Source: Acheta domesticus | Taxonomy: Eukaryota; Arthropoda; Insecta; Orthoptera; Gryllidae | DNA length: 64,000 bases | Direction of reading: 5' to 3' | Assembly (NCBI GenBank): GCA_031308135.1 | Contig: JAHLJT010000631.1 | Coordinates: forward strand, 145,122,734-145,186,733 | In this document: positions 21,431-36,500 of the stretch, one piece after another | Position numbering within the stretch: position 1 is the stretch's first letter | Layout of the letters: each line of letters opens with the position of its first letter | Notes under the pieces: generated by a model | What the model saw: the letters and a program-made list of their open reading frames with translations, nothing else | Told to the model about the DNA's origin: nothing | Database searches by the model: none | Program-made: the position numbers and the translations under genes

Positions 21431-24400
21431 CTGAAACATTAAAATCAACATGTAAGTATTACTTGTAGTAAAATTATAGATAAATAGAAACAAATATATA
21501 TCTCTTGATATGGGAAGTAAGGATAAATGATATTGAATTGAAAGAGCAAAGCTCATTTCAATGTTCTTGTTCAGAATATGATGCCTGGGAGTACAAAAGA
21601 GATCACTTGTGCACCAATAGTTTGATGTCTATTTTTGAAGCTTCATAATTTGATACAGTTGACTCTGGTTGTAGTGACCTTCTGGGGACTAACGTTTTTG
21701 GTTCATTACATCCAATGATGACAAAATAAAATAGAATTTCTCCATAATGATTGATTTTGTTAACAGAGAGGTACAATGGAATACATTAACAGTGCAGACA
21801 ATTATTTCAATATCTCAATTTGCCCTTAAAAAAGTCAATTAATTTCAATTGTTTGCTTTGTACATTTTTCATGAGTAATTTCTCTATATCCTTCTCCAGA
21901 GTTTGTGCCCACTCCATAATTGATTTTGCATAGTCTTCATTGTCTAACAATAAGTATAGTAATGCAGTCCTCACACCTTTCAATGCCTCTAGTATTGTTG
22001 GGACAACATCCGACATTCCAAAGGCTCTTTTAATCACCTAATAACTCACATGATACTTTCGGTAGCGGGATGGTGGAAGCAAAGAAACTTATCTCTTTCC
22101 ACGCGGTATGGCGGATATCGCCAGGCTGTGGCAGCCGCATGCTTCATGTTGCACTTTGTCCCACAGAATATCAAGTAACATCAAGCTTGAAACTGAAGCA
22201 ATCAATCATGCATTGCTGCCACCACTTGTAGCCACACGGCCTTTTGTTTCAGCAGTGAAACAGAGTTGTAAGAGGTCAGAAAGGTCCCCATTTTGGAAAT
22301 AGTACCTTCACCTCGGGAGATTTCTTCTGACCTTTGACCGATGCTATTTTTTGGGGGCAGCATAGTGTTGGAATTTCTGGCACTGAGACGATATTTCCAG
22401 GAGGGAATTAATTTCCAGAACATTGTATTTCCATTCACTATAGCCGAGGTTCAGGTTCTCTATAACTAATTTTCTTATGCTATTTTGTAATGTAAATGAA
22501 ACAGGACCAGTGACTTAAGTTTATTATAACTGAGGGTTCACTATATCCGAGTTCACTACAACAGGAGTCGACTGTATATTTACTTATTATTTGAAGTTGT
22601 CAAAAGGGAACTAAAGAAAAGCTGATTAAAAATTGAAATATAAATTTCATTCATTTTTCAGTCAGACAAAAGTTTCACATGTTACAATATGCAACCTTAG
22701 GGCACTGTTTTGCACGTTTGTATCCACTATCACTTTCAACACTGGAGAAGGTCTGAAAGCAAATATTACCCCCTGCCCTGACTCAATCTGTGCTCTGGAC
22801 TGCAGATGAGCCATTCCACGTCAAATCACACAAGAGTTGACACGACATTTTTTAAAATGTACGATATTTTTTTTCATAAGTCTGGACATCAAAAAGACAC
22901 ATATTTTTTTATTTGCCTGAAAATTTATTATTTGTGTAGTTATGGCTATATTAAATTTTGGAATTTACAGGTACTTCACAAAATAAGATCAATTATCTCT
23001 CCGAATGTACTAAATATAAAAATTTCTGGTTTGTGTCATTTAATAATTTGAAATGTGTATTTTATTCCTCTGTAAATAAATTTTTCAAAAAATATTTTTT
23101 TCATTTTAAAAAATGTATTTTTTTCAAAAAAAGTAAAATTTCTATATAAACTCGATGAGATAAAAATTTGAAAAAAATATAGGCGTGTTCCTTGTTAAAT
23201 TTTCTATAAAAAACAATAAGAAAAAAAGTGGGCACTCCACACATACAGTTCTAAGAAAATCAATTGTAAGTATGAGGGCGCGCTCTGCCTACCCATGCAC
23301 TAACGAATTGTGTTCGGCCAGTCTTTGATGCAAGTGCTGAAGAACTAAAAAAAGAATGACCATCTGCCTGATAAGGGTTTCAAGAGTTATTAGTATTTCA
23401 GATGTTCACTCTGCCCCCAGAATGTATGACACTGTGTCATACGTATTTTTGTAGGTAACATCGTGGGTGACTTGTGGGTCACCTATGTTCTTATGGGTGA
23501 GAGCGAAACGAATTGAAATAGCCATTCCACGTCAAATCTCACTCGAATTCACACGACTATTTAAAAAAAATGAATGACACGAATATATGGCTTTCATTCT
23601 GGACATCAAAAAAGTTTCTTTATTTACCTGAAAATTGTTTATTTGTGAAGTTTTGCCTATATTAAATTTTGAAATTTACGCGTACTTTGCAAAATATGAT
23701 TAATTGACGCTCTTTATGTACTTAACATAAAAATTACTGGTTTGTTCTATTTAATTTTTTGATATGTGTATTTTCTTCATCTGTAAATTACTTTCTCAAA
23801 AAATAAATATTTCATTAAAAAATTGTAATTATTTTTAAAAAACGAAAATTTCTTTATGAACTCTCTTAGATTAAAATTTGAAAATATAGGCATGTTTCTT
23901 GTAAAATTTTCTACAAAACATAACAAGAAAAAAGTGGGCACTCAACACGTATAGATAAAAAAAATCAATTGTAATTATGGTATTCGGGCGCGTGGTTCCT
24001 GCCCCTGCACTAACGAATTGTGTTCGATCAGTCTTGGATACTAATGCCGACGAACAATAAAAAAAATGGCCCTCTGCCTGATTTGGGTTTCAAGAAACAT
24101 TAGTAAATCTATGTTCACTCTTTCCCCAGAAGGGATGGGTGACAGCAAAACGAATGCTTTTCCTCGTGTCAGTGAAACGAATTTTACTGTGAGTCCCTTT
24201 GCGTCCTAGAGACGGGTTGCCCTCCTGACCTTGCTCGTGAAGTACAATCGTCCACTTGTCAAGGGACATGGTAAAATTTTCTCAACATTAGTCGCAATAC
24301 TTATGAAGACAGGAGTGCTAGTATTTGTTCTGTGAATCGTGTGTACACTGTGCAACATGAGTGGTGATCAGCGTATGAAATAGATGTCTCAATCCATTGA

Positions 24401-27400
24401 AACTTTCTGATCACGATTTTTAAAAAAGAAAATCTCCAAGACGCGTAAACCACGATTTGCTGGTGAATTTACAGGAGTCATTAGATTGGCGAATTGTGAT
24501 TCGTTTCGGAAGAAAGGGAATCGGCTTCCAAAACGGCCTTTTCTTAATGAAGATAGCATCGAGATCAGTGGCTCCCGTGGCATTAACGAAAGTAGCGGAA
24601 CGTCCAGTGAAAAAAGTGGAAATCAAGGAAGTGACAATTTAAGCTCTTCAGATAGTTCAAGTGTCTGCGAAATGAATAAAGAGAAGATAAACATGAGTTT
24701 AATTGCAATAGGAGAAACCCCCGCCACGAAAAGAAAATTGGAACAAAATGGCACCCCCCATGAGAAATTTTAGAAAGTACAAAGTGCCAACACAGATAAA
24801 TTTTTTCACATTGAAGATCCTTCAACATCCATCGAAAAATCAGACAAAGATACTATTTAGTTACTTATCGATTACTTTCACTCAACAGATGACATGACGT
24901 TGAAAATTTAAATTTTGACAATTTTTGAAAGTTGGACATACAATAAAATTAAACGACTTTTTGCAGCAACCGAACGCATGATAAAAGTGTCTAAAACGTT
25001 GGCTGAAGAAAATGGAATTTTGTCCAGAAGTGAAGTAAATTCGGTAGGGCATTAAAACTGTGCATTGTGACGAAAGTTCAGGAATTCTATGGTACGCGAG
25101 TACGTATATTTAAAGTGAGTTTTGAGGGACTAGAAAATTTCAAAATGTCAGTCAAAACCTGAATCAAGAATCCGTCATTTAATTATTTATAAATTTATAA
25201 TTTTTTATAAATATATTAATATTATTTATATGTATATTCATACACACAAATATTATTATTTATAAATTCAATCATGAAGTTTCACCACCTCAAGAAGTAC
25301 TTAAATGACTGCTTCATCCAAAAACAGACGACTAGTAATGCAAAAAACGTGTCTATTGCAGCAATCTTTTACACACTGGTTCGTAAAATATTAATATCTT
25401 TTAAAGTTACTGAGATCCCACTTTGATTTTTTCTGGGCTTATTATCAATACTCAAGTACGTTTATAAATATATTTTTTAAATTTTTAGCTCATCGAGTTT
25501 ACAAAAATATTCAATTTTCAAAATTTCAGTTTTTTAAAAAAATTGAAAATTCAAAAAATTAAATATTTTGCAAAATCTTAAAAATTAAACACGTTTTTAA
25601 GTTTCGAATGGAATTTGAACGGAAGTTCTATAATTGGTGTATTCAAATGTATAATATTTTTAAGTTAGTGATGCGCGTCATTTTTAGAAAATTTCATTTT
25701 ACAATATTTCCGAAAATAATAAAGTTAGAAAAAAATAAAAATACACGTGTTCACTTATTTGATCCAGATAACAAATAGAAAAAATTAGAAAATAAATAAA
25801 AATATGAAGGTCAAATTTTGGTATTTTTTGTGCGATTTGACGTGGAATGGCTCAGATATGCCGATCCCTGTGTAAAGCAAAGTAACTTCATTGTAACATG
25901 AAAGAAAATCTAAAATTAATCTGAAACTCATGAGCAACTGTACCAACAGTGGATCACTTCTCAAAGTGTATTCAGCTAGAGGGTCCATTTACTTCACACA
26001 GTCCATTAATAACAGTAGTTCATTATGGATATATCCTTATATTTATAAGAGGACACTTCACTTACCAATAATGGCAACAATGTCTGCCAACATATGATTT
26101 TTTCCAACTTTATCCAAAGCAGCAAGATGTGCAAATCCCGGTGCTTTTATTTTGCACCGGTATGGTTTTGAACTTCCATCAGAAACAAGATAAATACCAA
26201 ATTCACCTGCATGAAACAGTTAATTAAAGTTGATTTACCGATGCAATAAATTACAATTTTCTGCTGGTTATTGTAAAATATTTATAAAACTTACTCAACA
26301 AAAATTTAACACACACAAGGAAAATAAATCCTAAATTTAAATGGAGGCTTGACCCAGTAAACGTGTCTAATGGTTATATTTTATCTATTAAAATATCTAC
26401 GGTTGCTAACAACTCTCACTTATTGGTTTGAGGTTTTATTAATATATTACCACTTTAATCACATTAGCACTTGAATCACTTAAAAAATTTCTTATCAAAT
26501 GAAATGCAAAAGGTTAAAGCTAGTGCAAAAACAGCATGTACTTTCTCACTGCTATTTTCACGCAAAATTGCGAGAGAAATGAATTTTCCAAAATTCTGTA
26601 TGACCCTTATTTCAAAATCGATCAATAAAGCCAAAATTTCATTAAGGGAAAAAATCTCTTATCTTTAATATTTTAGTAGTAGGAAGACCCCCCAAAAAAT
26701 TCTGAACTTTTACAATTTTTGAAAAATCAGGGTTTTTAACAAACATGAAACCTTCACCGTTCTCTTAAATGTCCTTCACACTATCCCAGTGTTATTTGCT
26801 ATGGTTATTCAAACAGTGAGGCATGACGGTTTCAGAGGTGAGGCGCAATAACTTTGGATTTTCAACCATAGCAGAGTAAAGACAAAATATAGATCAAGAA
26901 CAAATCTCCAGAATAAGATGCGTATTGCCATTTCTAAATTAGTGCAGAGATTCAATAAACAGTGTGACACCAAAGCCCATCCATCTAACTTATCAATATG
27001 TTCGTTTTTTGTAGTTTTCCTTACAGATTTTATTTTTTCAAACATTAATTAAATTAAGTAATTACAACAGTGAATAGTGCAAATCATTTGCAACAATTAT
27101 TTTGTACACTGTAAGTATGTAATAAAGTATACATGATAACCTTATATACAAGAAACTAGTGGTGCTACAGAATAGCACAGACTTTCCTGTATTAGATTTC
27201 TATTTTCTTTGGTCTTGGCTAGCTATTTTGACTTGCTGCTAACTATCGCCACCCAGAGTACATTTTTTTAACAGTTTCTTAATTTGCCGGTTGTGTAAAA
27301 GTAGAATGGAAATATTTCTTTAAGAATAATAAAGAAGAGTAAAACCTCATCCTAAATGCCAACTTTCTTTGAAAAAATTGGAGTTGTTTTTAAGAAAATG

Positions 27401-27556
27401 ACGTTTAAGTGCTGTTATAAATTTGAAATTTGAATCTGTTTATCACAGAAAACTATGCGCTATCCAACAAAAAATATTAATCAAAAACAAAGGAGCAATT
27501 TTTTTGAAAATTTGGAAAATGTTCCAGGAGAACATGTTAAGTACCCCCCACAATTA

Positions 27557-27594
<38 letters not shown>

Positions 27595-30500
27595 CAAAGA
27601 TAAAAATGGATTTCAAATTCAACACCACCCAGATAGATTGAGGAATATCAATTTTGGAGAAAATCGGCTGAATGGTTTAGCCGCTAGCATTGTTCAGGAA
27701 CAGACGTTTTGTCATTATTTGATTTTTCGCTATCAAGGACCTACAAAATATGAATTCTGGTTACATCCATGTGCAAGAGGATTCCCCCCCTTAAATTTAG
27801 CAACTGGACCAGACTCCTGTCATGAAGTTTTTCTGCCAAAAATTCATTGTTTTTCTCTCTACTCCATAGCGAGAAAGTGAAAATTAATTTCATCTTAATT
27901 TTTAATTAATTTTTAGAAAATTGAAGTTTAAATGGCTTTTCATAATTCCATTCACTGTTTTGTATATAATTCTAAAGAAATAGTTGGAAATTAAATCTGA
28001 GTGCAAGAAATATATAAGCCAAGAGATTTACAGCGAATCAGGTGACGTCTATTTCTGATGCTATAATAAATTGGTAATATTGTGGTAATTTTAAGAAATA
28101 AACTAATTCAAAATGACATAATAACTATTAATATTTAAAAGAGTGTATATGAAATGATTTGAAGATCCAATATTGAGAAATAGACTGCAGTATGAAATCT
28201 CTTAAAAAAATGTAGCTGTAGAAATGTGAAAGAAATAAACTTTTGTAATTTTTGAAAATTATTAAGTTTTTCTGAAAAGTCAGACCTGTGCAATTTTTAT
28301 AAATGCATTTTTCTATAACTGAGCCAAATAAAAGGAGCATTTTGGATCTTATTTGAAGGAATTCTGAAAATGTTCTAAGGGCTTCCTGTAATGTACCCCC
28401 CTCCCCCGTGAAAATAATCTGCAACATCATCCAGATCAATTGGCAATATTCATTTTGATGACTGCTTTGGTATCAGGGACCCACAAAATGTATTTTCTAT
28501 TGAAAAATTGGCACTTTCTTGGAGCATTATATAACTTCCTCTGAACATGCAGAAAATACACAAAACTAACCAGATCAGCCATGAAATATTAATTTTGGAA
28601 GAAATCGTATTTATGGTTTAGGCACAAGTGTTGTTCACAGACCGATGAACACACAGATGGAAAGTACGTATATGGGAAAGTAAAAAGTGTACTTCACATA
28701 CCCTTCGGAGCCTCAACTGCTGTATAAGTTGCTCCTGCTGGTACTTGATACCCTTGAGTGAATAACTTGAAATGATGAATCAAAGCTTCCATTGATGTCT
28801 GAAAATTCGAACAAATACAGTAACAATATACTTCATTGAATTACCCAAGAATGACATTAATAACCACTTAACATAACTACAAACAACAGTGACTTCCATC
28901 TCATTCAATAACTTCCTAAGCTTCCAATTCATTACCAAAATTGCAAGAGGGGATATCTGAATGTTTTATCCACAAATAATACATTCCTTTCTCTGCATCA
29001 TTTAAAATTTTGGTAAATACCTTCATTTCTGATCTTGAAGGAGGTGTAATTTTCATATCATCAGCTTTAATTTCTCCAGGTGGCATTTTGTTGAGGCATT
29101 GATCAATTATTCTTAATGACTGACGCATTTCTTCAACACGGCAAAGGTATCTAAAACATGGTCAAGTTAAGTGATTATTTTCTAAAATACCTAAATCATT
29201 TTTATAACAACTTTGTACTGTAATACAAGTTTTGTTAACTTTTATTCAAAGTCTATAAAAAATAAAATATATATCACACTCACTTAACTTTGAAAAACAA
29301 CCTTTTTTTCCCCCCCTCCTCCCTGAAATAGTGTAGTTACTACCAGGGCACTAAAGTATTCGTTGTCTACATTTTCTATCTTGTCCTTTTCTACAACTGA
29401 TATGGACACATTCTTTAAAAAAAAAAAGTCTTTGGGTGTATATAATGATATCTGACATTTCACATTTTGTAAGAAAATGTAATGCTGCATGTACATGTTT
29501 TTCATGTAGGGAGAGGTGCAAGGGATACTGAACTATCATTGTCACTTGTTGCCCACTCTTAAAATTACTTGAAGTATAAAGAGCTTTATCAAATAGCATA
29601 CACATACGAGAACTCTCGCATTTTAAATTCCACCCTCTTCCTTAACTTTCCTTTCCCATATTAAGAGGGAAAGTTGTTAACGAAACATGTTTATTTGTTT
29701 AAAAAATTTAACTAGTGGTGTTACAGAATGGCACAGACTTTCCCATATTAGTTTTCTATTTCCTTAGGTCTCAGCTAGCTATTCTGACTTGCCACATGCC
29801 ATCCATCGCCACCCACTTTTTTTTTCCCCTTAATTTTTCACTGTTCTAATAGTAGAATGGAAATATTATTTTAATAATATTAAAGAACACTAAAACCTCA
29901 CCCTATATGCAATTTTCTTTCAAATATTTGGAGCCATTTTTCAGAAAATTGTGTTTAAGCACTACTAAAAATGCGAAATTTGAAGCTGTTTCACAGGAAT
30001 CTTTTGTCATTTCAAAAAACTTCATTCGAAGTCATTTGAAGCACTTACACTCACAAATGCCATACAGTTTACAAATTGCTGGAAATGTGCATATAAACAG
30101 TGTGAGAGATCATTTAAAAAATTACGTTTCTGTAAATTTTGAAAAAACAAAAAAATACCCCAAAATGAACTTTACGTCGTATTAAACAATGTAATTTGCA
30201 CTAATTTTTTCCTTAATGAAATCTGTTCTTTGAATGTTTATGTTTAAATTTTTGAAAATATCAATAATTTCCGTGTAATTTTGCGGGAAACATAGGCATT
30301 TTTTCTCAAAAACCGCACCAATTTTTTCTTTAAATTGAAGATACGGATAACACTTTCAAAAAGTTCAACGAACTTATTCAAAGATTCTTCTTCAAAGAAC
30401 ATATTTCAGTAAGGAAAAAAAATCTCTATCTTCAATATTATAGTTGAAGGAAGACACCCTGAAACATTTGTGCATTTTCAATTTTCAAAAAAACTGTCCA

Positions 30501-33500
30501 GTCAGAGAGAACAACTTTCAGTAAAACCTGTATGAAATTTAACCTGTATAAAACAAAACTGTATATACAGTAATAAAAATGTATACTTTCAGTAAAACCT
30601 GTATGAAATAAAAGCCTAGGGAAGCTGTTCTCCAAAAGGAACCTTTGACTGAGTAAACTCCCCTAGCAGAGGCGTTGCAATTAATTTTGTGGCGGGTGGT
30701 ATACTGCCCCTTTAACCCAGGTCAGTTTTTTAAATGATTTTTTTTGTTCCTTTTAAGATATCAGCAAGAAAATTTAATAGCTTCTAGAGCATCATAATGC
30801 AATATTTTATTGCAGATTTTCACAATTTTAAAAAGGTTGCTTATTGAGTAATTGCATTTTAAAAAAGGTTTTTATTGTTGTATGCCAAGAACAGCATGAT
30901 ATATATTTGAGTTTTAATGAATAATTTACCTATGTATCTTATATATACTCACAAATTTTTAAAACGTTTAGGGCAAAAAAAATTGAAGAATATAAGGGTG
31001 TTCACAAGAAGTCTTAGGTTTTAAGAGTGCATTGTTGCCGAACAATCAGTTAGACAATTTTAATATTGTACCTCGACAATGTAGGCATCATGGACAACAA
31101 TATCCCAAAATATTTTCAAGTTTGAAGAAGTCATGTTATAAAATCTACTTTTTTGCACGGAATGACCCAAGTGGATGCTTGGTCCGACTTCGTCTGTGTA
31201 GCTTTCTAGGGATGTGTTTAGTATTTGGAGGGAATTATTATTTTCCCACCTTGCAGAGGCGATGTTTCCTCAGGGAAGCCCACTGGGGATACCTGGCAAC
31301 AGAAGTGAGCTACTGGGGAAGAAGCAGGTTAAGTCTGAACATTCACTGTTATTTTCACCATGTTCACCAGAGTGCTAGAGAAAGAACGTCAGGGTTCTTC
31401 ACCAAGTATCGGCGATTCGCATCCGGAAAAATCACATTCTTCGTCACTCAAATCACACATCTTTTGGATGAAGTGTGCGTGTGCGCGCGCGCGCGTCTGT
31501 CTGTCTCTCTCAGTCTCTCACTGTGTGTCTGTGTGTGTGTGTGTTTGTGTGTGTGTCTCTTTCTGTCTGTCTCTGTCTCTCTCTCGCTGATATGTGGGAC
31601 ACTTGTTAGAATAGGTAGCATGGGCTCCTTCACAGTTAACACAACGGAGTGGTGATGCACAGAGATTCGGATCATGGGTGGATTTACCGCACTTTGCGCA
31701 AGCAGGGCATGCACCGTTGTTGGGTATGGCCGAACCTCCGACACTGGAAACGAAGCAGGGGGGTTGGCACATATTGCCGCACGTGAAGATTATAATACCC
31801 ACGACTAATACTCTCTGGGAGAGACGGGAGATTAAAGGTCAGGATCGAGATGGGAGTGGGGACCTCTCTCCCATTCTCCTTCCTCCTGATCCTAAAGATG
31901 TCCGTAACGCCATGACTCTTAAAGAAGGAGAGAAGTCCCTCCTCATTTTGAGACTCAAAGTCTTCGTGATTGACCACTCCCTTACATAGAATAAGGGTAG
32001 GGTGAATAGTCACTTCCACTTGGAGGCCGGCAACTGCTTAGTTTTCAAAATATTTTCTATTTGCTCGTCGGCGCGCTTCAAAAATAATGGCACCGTTTCT
32101 TTGTCGCACGACTGCTTGGAGCTTACCAAAACTGTCCTCAATGGCTCGTGCGAGGCGGACCGCACTGACACTTTTGAAAAGTTTTCTCGACTTCAATCCA
32201 TGACATCAAGGGTAACCGAGGCTTTCTTGGTCTATCTTCCTCCCGAAGGAAGAAGCTGTTTAAATCAACCGTACGATCGCATTGCCTCTTCCTTGCGGAA
32301 GAGGGCAAGGGGTTTGTTTTATGCTCCACACAATTGACGCGGATTCGTCTCTTTGCTCCCCACCCACCATGGAGTCCAACAAAGGGGATATAGTAGGGGG
32401 ATGTCACAGTGCTGCCCCGCCGTGGATCCCCCCGCTCACCCTGGAGTTCAGCACAAGACCTAGTCCGAGCCGATTGATCGGGAGTCCGATGCCAAAGCAA
32501 GTGTGTTGAAACCTACAAGGAATGTTGCCCAAAATACGTAAATAAGAACCCCTTAGCGCACAGCAGAAAGTAGCACTAGGACTAGTTGGGAAACAAACAG
32601 GTCCCTCAACTGCCAGGACACACATTCCCTCCGACACGTGTCGCCATGCACAGTAAACACATGGGTGGGCGTTCAGCATAAGGAGGGGGGGCAGTGAAAT
32701 AGAAGGGGAATAAAGATGACTGGTGAAAGAAAGGAATACTTGAGAGCCCTCCCTGCATCGCTCCGTTCAGGTCGTGGACCGACCCACCTCGACGGGCTAT
32801 GCAGAAAGCATAGATATATGAAGGAGGAATCTATGTTGCGATTAAAAGAAGTTGGTGATTGACATTTGCGAATGTGAAGTAGCGACGTTGACAGGTTGCG
32901 TACCACTGAGCTCGCGTTCCCGGAACACGCAAATAAACACAAGTCAATGCTTATACAAGTAATCAGACCACATACTCATGTGTGAAGCAACAGCTTCAGA
33001 AACACAACTGTCAATCACTAACTTGGTTTTAATCGGACCATGTCTTCTAAGCTTAACGTCACAAAGATGACCTCCAGCGCTGAGGCCGGTAATACCGGGT
33101 ATTTATCGTATCTTGCAACCCATGTCTGGAAACCATCACCGCCAAAGCGATTTGGCAACGCGTGAAATATCTTTGGCATCCCTTTAACTTTTAGCAACCC
33201 CCGGCCGCGCGCCCTCAGATTTCGGGCTGAGAGGACATTCACATGCCTAATTTTAGTTGGAAGAAAGAGAAAGCACTTATTCTATCCTTACTGTTACTCT
33301 TCAATGTACTGCCGCCACTACACCGAAAAGAGTGAACGCCTGTCTCTTGGTAAATGGTGGTCACTTTGAGTATTTACACGGTCAGTTTTTTTGTCTTTTT
33401 GATGAAATTATATTTTATTATTTTTTATTATCCACAATAATTATTAATTTACTACTTATTTATATTTTATTAGTATTTTAATAATTTTATTAAGATTTGA

Positions 33501-36500
33501 TTTTCTTAACATGCAGATTCCATTATAATAATAACACAATATTATTGTTATAAATAATGAAGAGCTTCACGGTAATGTTTCACAAGATATCTTTCTGATT
33601 TCTCTCCGAGCTGGCTCTCAATAAATAATAATTATACTGCGAGCAAAACTTCTGCCGACTTGACAGCCGGGAGTGGGGGAGAGCGATGTTGCCACTTACT
33701 CGGGCGGCAGACACGTTCGTTTTTGCGTCAGATCAGCTGTTGATGCATAACGTGCATTTTTGGAAGAATTGTAATAATGACACTAGTTTATTTGATGAAA
33801 TTCTGTTACACAATTTTATCGCAGTCCCTTACACTATAATCCTGCCAAAGCAAGGAATAACGAAACATTTTTGCATAAGCAGATGAAAGTAAGTACAGCG
33901 ATACGCGTTTTAAGAAGGAAGATGCATTGTATTCATTATGAAAGATTTATAAGAGAGAAGTATCTAAAACAAGACATCTTGGTTTGAATACATACCTTTC
34001 ACAGAACGTTAAAAAAAATGCAGGACTTTTCGAAGTTACTGACTTTACCTGTTATTTACAAGGTTTTCAAAGAGGCGTCCTATTGAATGCGTTGGCATAA
34101 AGATGAAAATTAGAAATGTCCCGTAAGGTGGATGTACATATACATCGTGTCATAAGTATATCAGCCTTTAAGTAAGTCTTTAACACTAGATGCCACAACC
34201 GCACACCATAGAGGAGAGATACATATCTCCTCTATGCCGCACACACGATGCATAACCTAACAAGTAATGGCGCTCGGCACTCTTCAATTTTCAGTTGCTT
34301 CGCGCTATTACATTTCGTTTGTTTCTTAGTAAACGTCGGCAACTCTGTAGTGACATCATCACAATTTGAAGCCTCTGATTGGATAACGGAACCCCCTCTC
34401 CCCTCTCAGCCTGGAGCTGTCAAGTCGGCAGAAGTTCTGCTCGCAGTATATTGTTACATTGGTGTTAATAAATCGATAAATCACACACTCTCTTGGATTA
34501 CAGTTTTGTTTCTTAAGCAAGCTGAACAGAATCGCTTAAAGAGAGGTTTTGTTTCCTTACTCGTGCCTCACACCCACCCTACCCCACCCCACACTGTGCA
34601 GCGCGTAAAGATTCCCGTAAGCCGTGTACCTGCCCGCCGAAGGGGGGAAAAACAGAAACCGGGAAGTTGCTGCATCTTATGACCTGACGGTCGCCTCCTC
34701 CTCAGCCGGCTCGGCGGGACTGGCCCGGCTCTCTTGAAAGGTGGCAAAGAGACGCGGTTGCCAAATTACCAAAACAAGTGCTCTCGGTCATGGGTTGCGC
34801 GTTAAGCTAAAGACTCTGTATAGTTGGTGTTGGAAAGTATCGATAAGTGTCGGATCAGCAAAAATGTAATAGGATGCCTAAGAATATCTTATCCTGTAAA
34901 TTACGGAAGGAACGTTTCTTTGAGGCCTTTGGCCTCAAAATTACAAATCTTATGGACCTACAACGCTTCGTTTAGGAGTTATTTATTTTGACAATGCTGT
35001 TAAGAGTGTTGCGGATGGGAAGTGACATGAATATTTATATGCGTTTTTTCAACAAATCCTTCACATTTTTAAAGTCAAAATGCAATTCGTCACGTCTCCG
35101 TGAAATTCTTTCTTTAGAGATCTCATTTATGAATATTGGTTGCCAGTGAAAGCCACAAAAGGTAACTATACTACTGAAATAGATGGTAATCAAAATTTGT
35201 CTTTTATTTTCAGATATTGTTATTTACGCCTGAATGCTTTAATAACAAATTTATCATAGTACTGAAAAGAGGTAATGAATTTGGAGCAAAGCTAGAAGAA
35301 CAGACTTTCTGTTGAGAATATTTGAAACAACTTTGGGATGGAGTCCACAATCGTACAGAAATAAATACGACTCATTCTTAAATCTAATGTTGTTTTAAAA
35401 ATTTTAGATATAAAATCAAGTACACTTATTAACACTGAAACTTCATCACACACTGATTTAGAAAAGATAATTAACCAATACATGAATGAATGAAATTCTT
35501 TCATAAAATTACTCTCTTCCACCTCAACACACTCACCTGTCATAACAATCACCCTTCCGACCAATTGGAACATCAAATTCTAATTCATCATATGCATCAT
35601 AAGGTTGAGCTTTCCGTAAATCCCATTTTATTCCAGATCCACGCAACATCACTCCACTAAAAATGTATAATAATTAGACACATTTCAATTAACAAACATC
35701 TCAAAGAAATTCTTATGATTTGAAAAATTACTGCAATGCAAGACAAATAATTACCAGCCATTTTTTATATTCCATTAGTATGTAATAGCATTGCACATTC
35801 CAGGAAAAGCTGAAATGCAGTTTACCCAAATCCATAAGAAATGAAAGTTTACCTAAATCCATAATTCAGAGCATCTTCAGCACTCACAACACCAATGTCT
35901 TCTGTTCTTTGAACCCATATGCGATTAGTAGTTAAAACATCCTCAACCTCATCTATACGTTCTCCAAATTTGCTTGAGAATTCATAAATGTCATCCAATA
36001 AGCCCAGGGGTATATCCTGCAAGAAAAAGTTTATCAACACCAGAAAAATATATTTTTGCTCTGCAACCATTGTATCCAGCTTTATAACTTACAAAATAAC
36101 TTATTTAATTGTATGCATATATTTCAGAGGAGAATGAACTAGTGGTGCTACACAATGGCACAGACTTTCCTATATTAGTTTTCTATTTCTTTTGGTCTTG
36201 GCTAGCTATTCAGACTTGCCACATTCTTTCTTGCCAGCTGCCACCACCGCCCCACATCCTGTACTTTTTCTTAGATTTTTCTCTTTCCTAATAGTACAAC
36301 AAAAATATTCTTTTAATAATATTAAAGAACAGTAGAACCTCGTCTTAATGGCAATTTTCTTTGAAAAATTTGGAGCCATTTTAATTGATTGATTGATTGA
36401 ATAGGGTTTAAAGGGCGCTTCGACTGCTGTGGTCATTGGCGCCCATGCCAGAGTATTTGGAGAAAAGAATATTCAGTGTTGCATATGTAACTTACTCACT

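Larger units (their letters stand above)
22808..25853 (+). mobile_element. 3-kb TIR element (GAGCCATTCCACGTCAAATC ends) with duplicated left end
   Basis: GAGCCATTCCACGTCAAATC at 22808 is mirrored by its reverse complement ending at 25853, and AGAT flanks both sides (22804-22807 and 25854-25857). The first 710 bp (22808-23519) occur again, diverged, at 23520-24230, starting with GCCATTCCACGTCAAATCTC. The interior 24355-24860 and 24970-25130 shows decayed plus-strand coding (for example [19 protein letters not shown], and [13 protein letters not shown] followed by [11 protein letters not shown]). I cannot name this protein. A transposase is possible. Confidence 0.75.

Noticed and set aside
27557..27592. 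(TAA)n run as the start of another Dong-like LINE
   Set aside because: No leader or RT sequence follows. It is a simple repeat inside a family A copy.
31032..31655. 207-codon plus-strand ORF
   Set aside because: Its C-terminal half is a translated (GT/CT)n microsatellite, and part of the rest is antisense to an I-like LINE ORF1.
34248..34682. 144-codon plus-strand ORF
   Set aside because: It runs through the inverted-repeat arm and a GC-rich block, with no protein similarity that I recognise.
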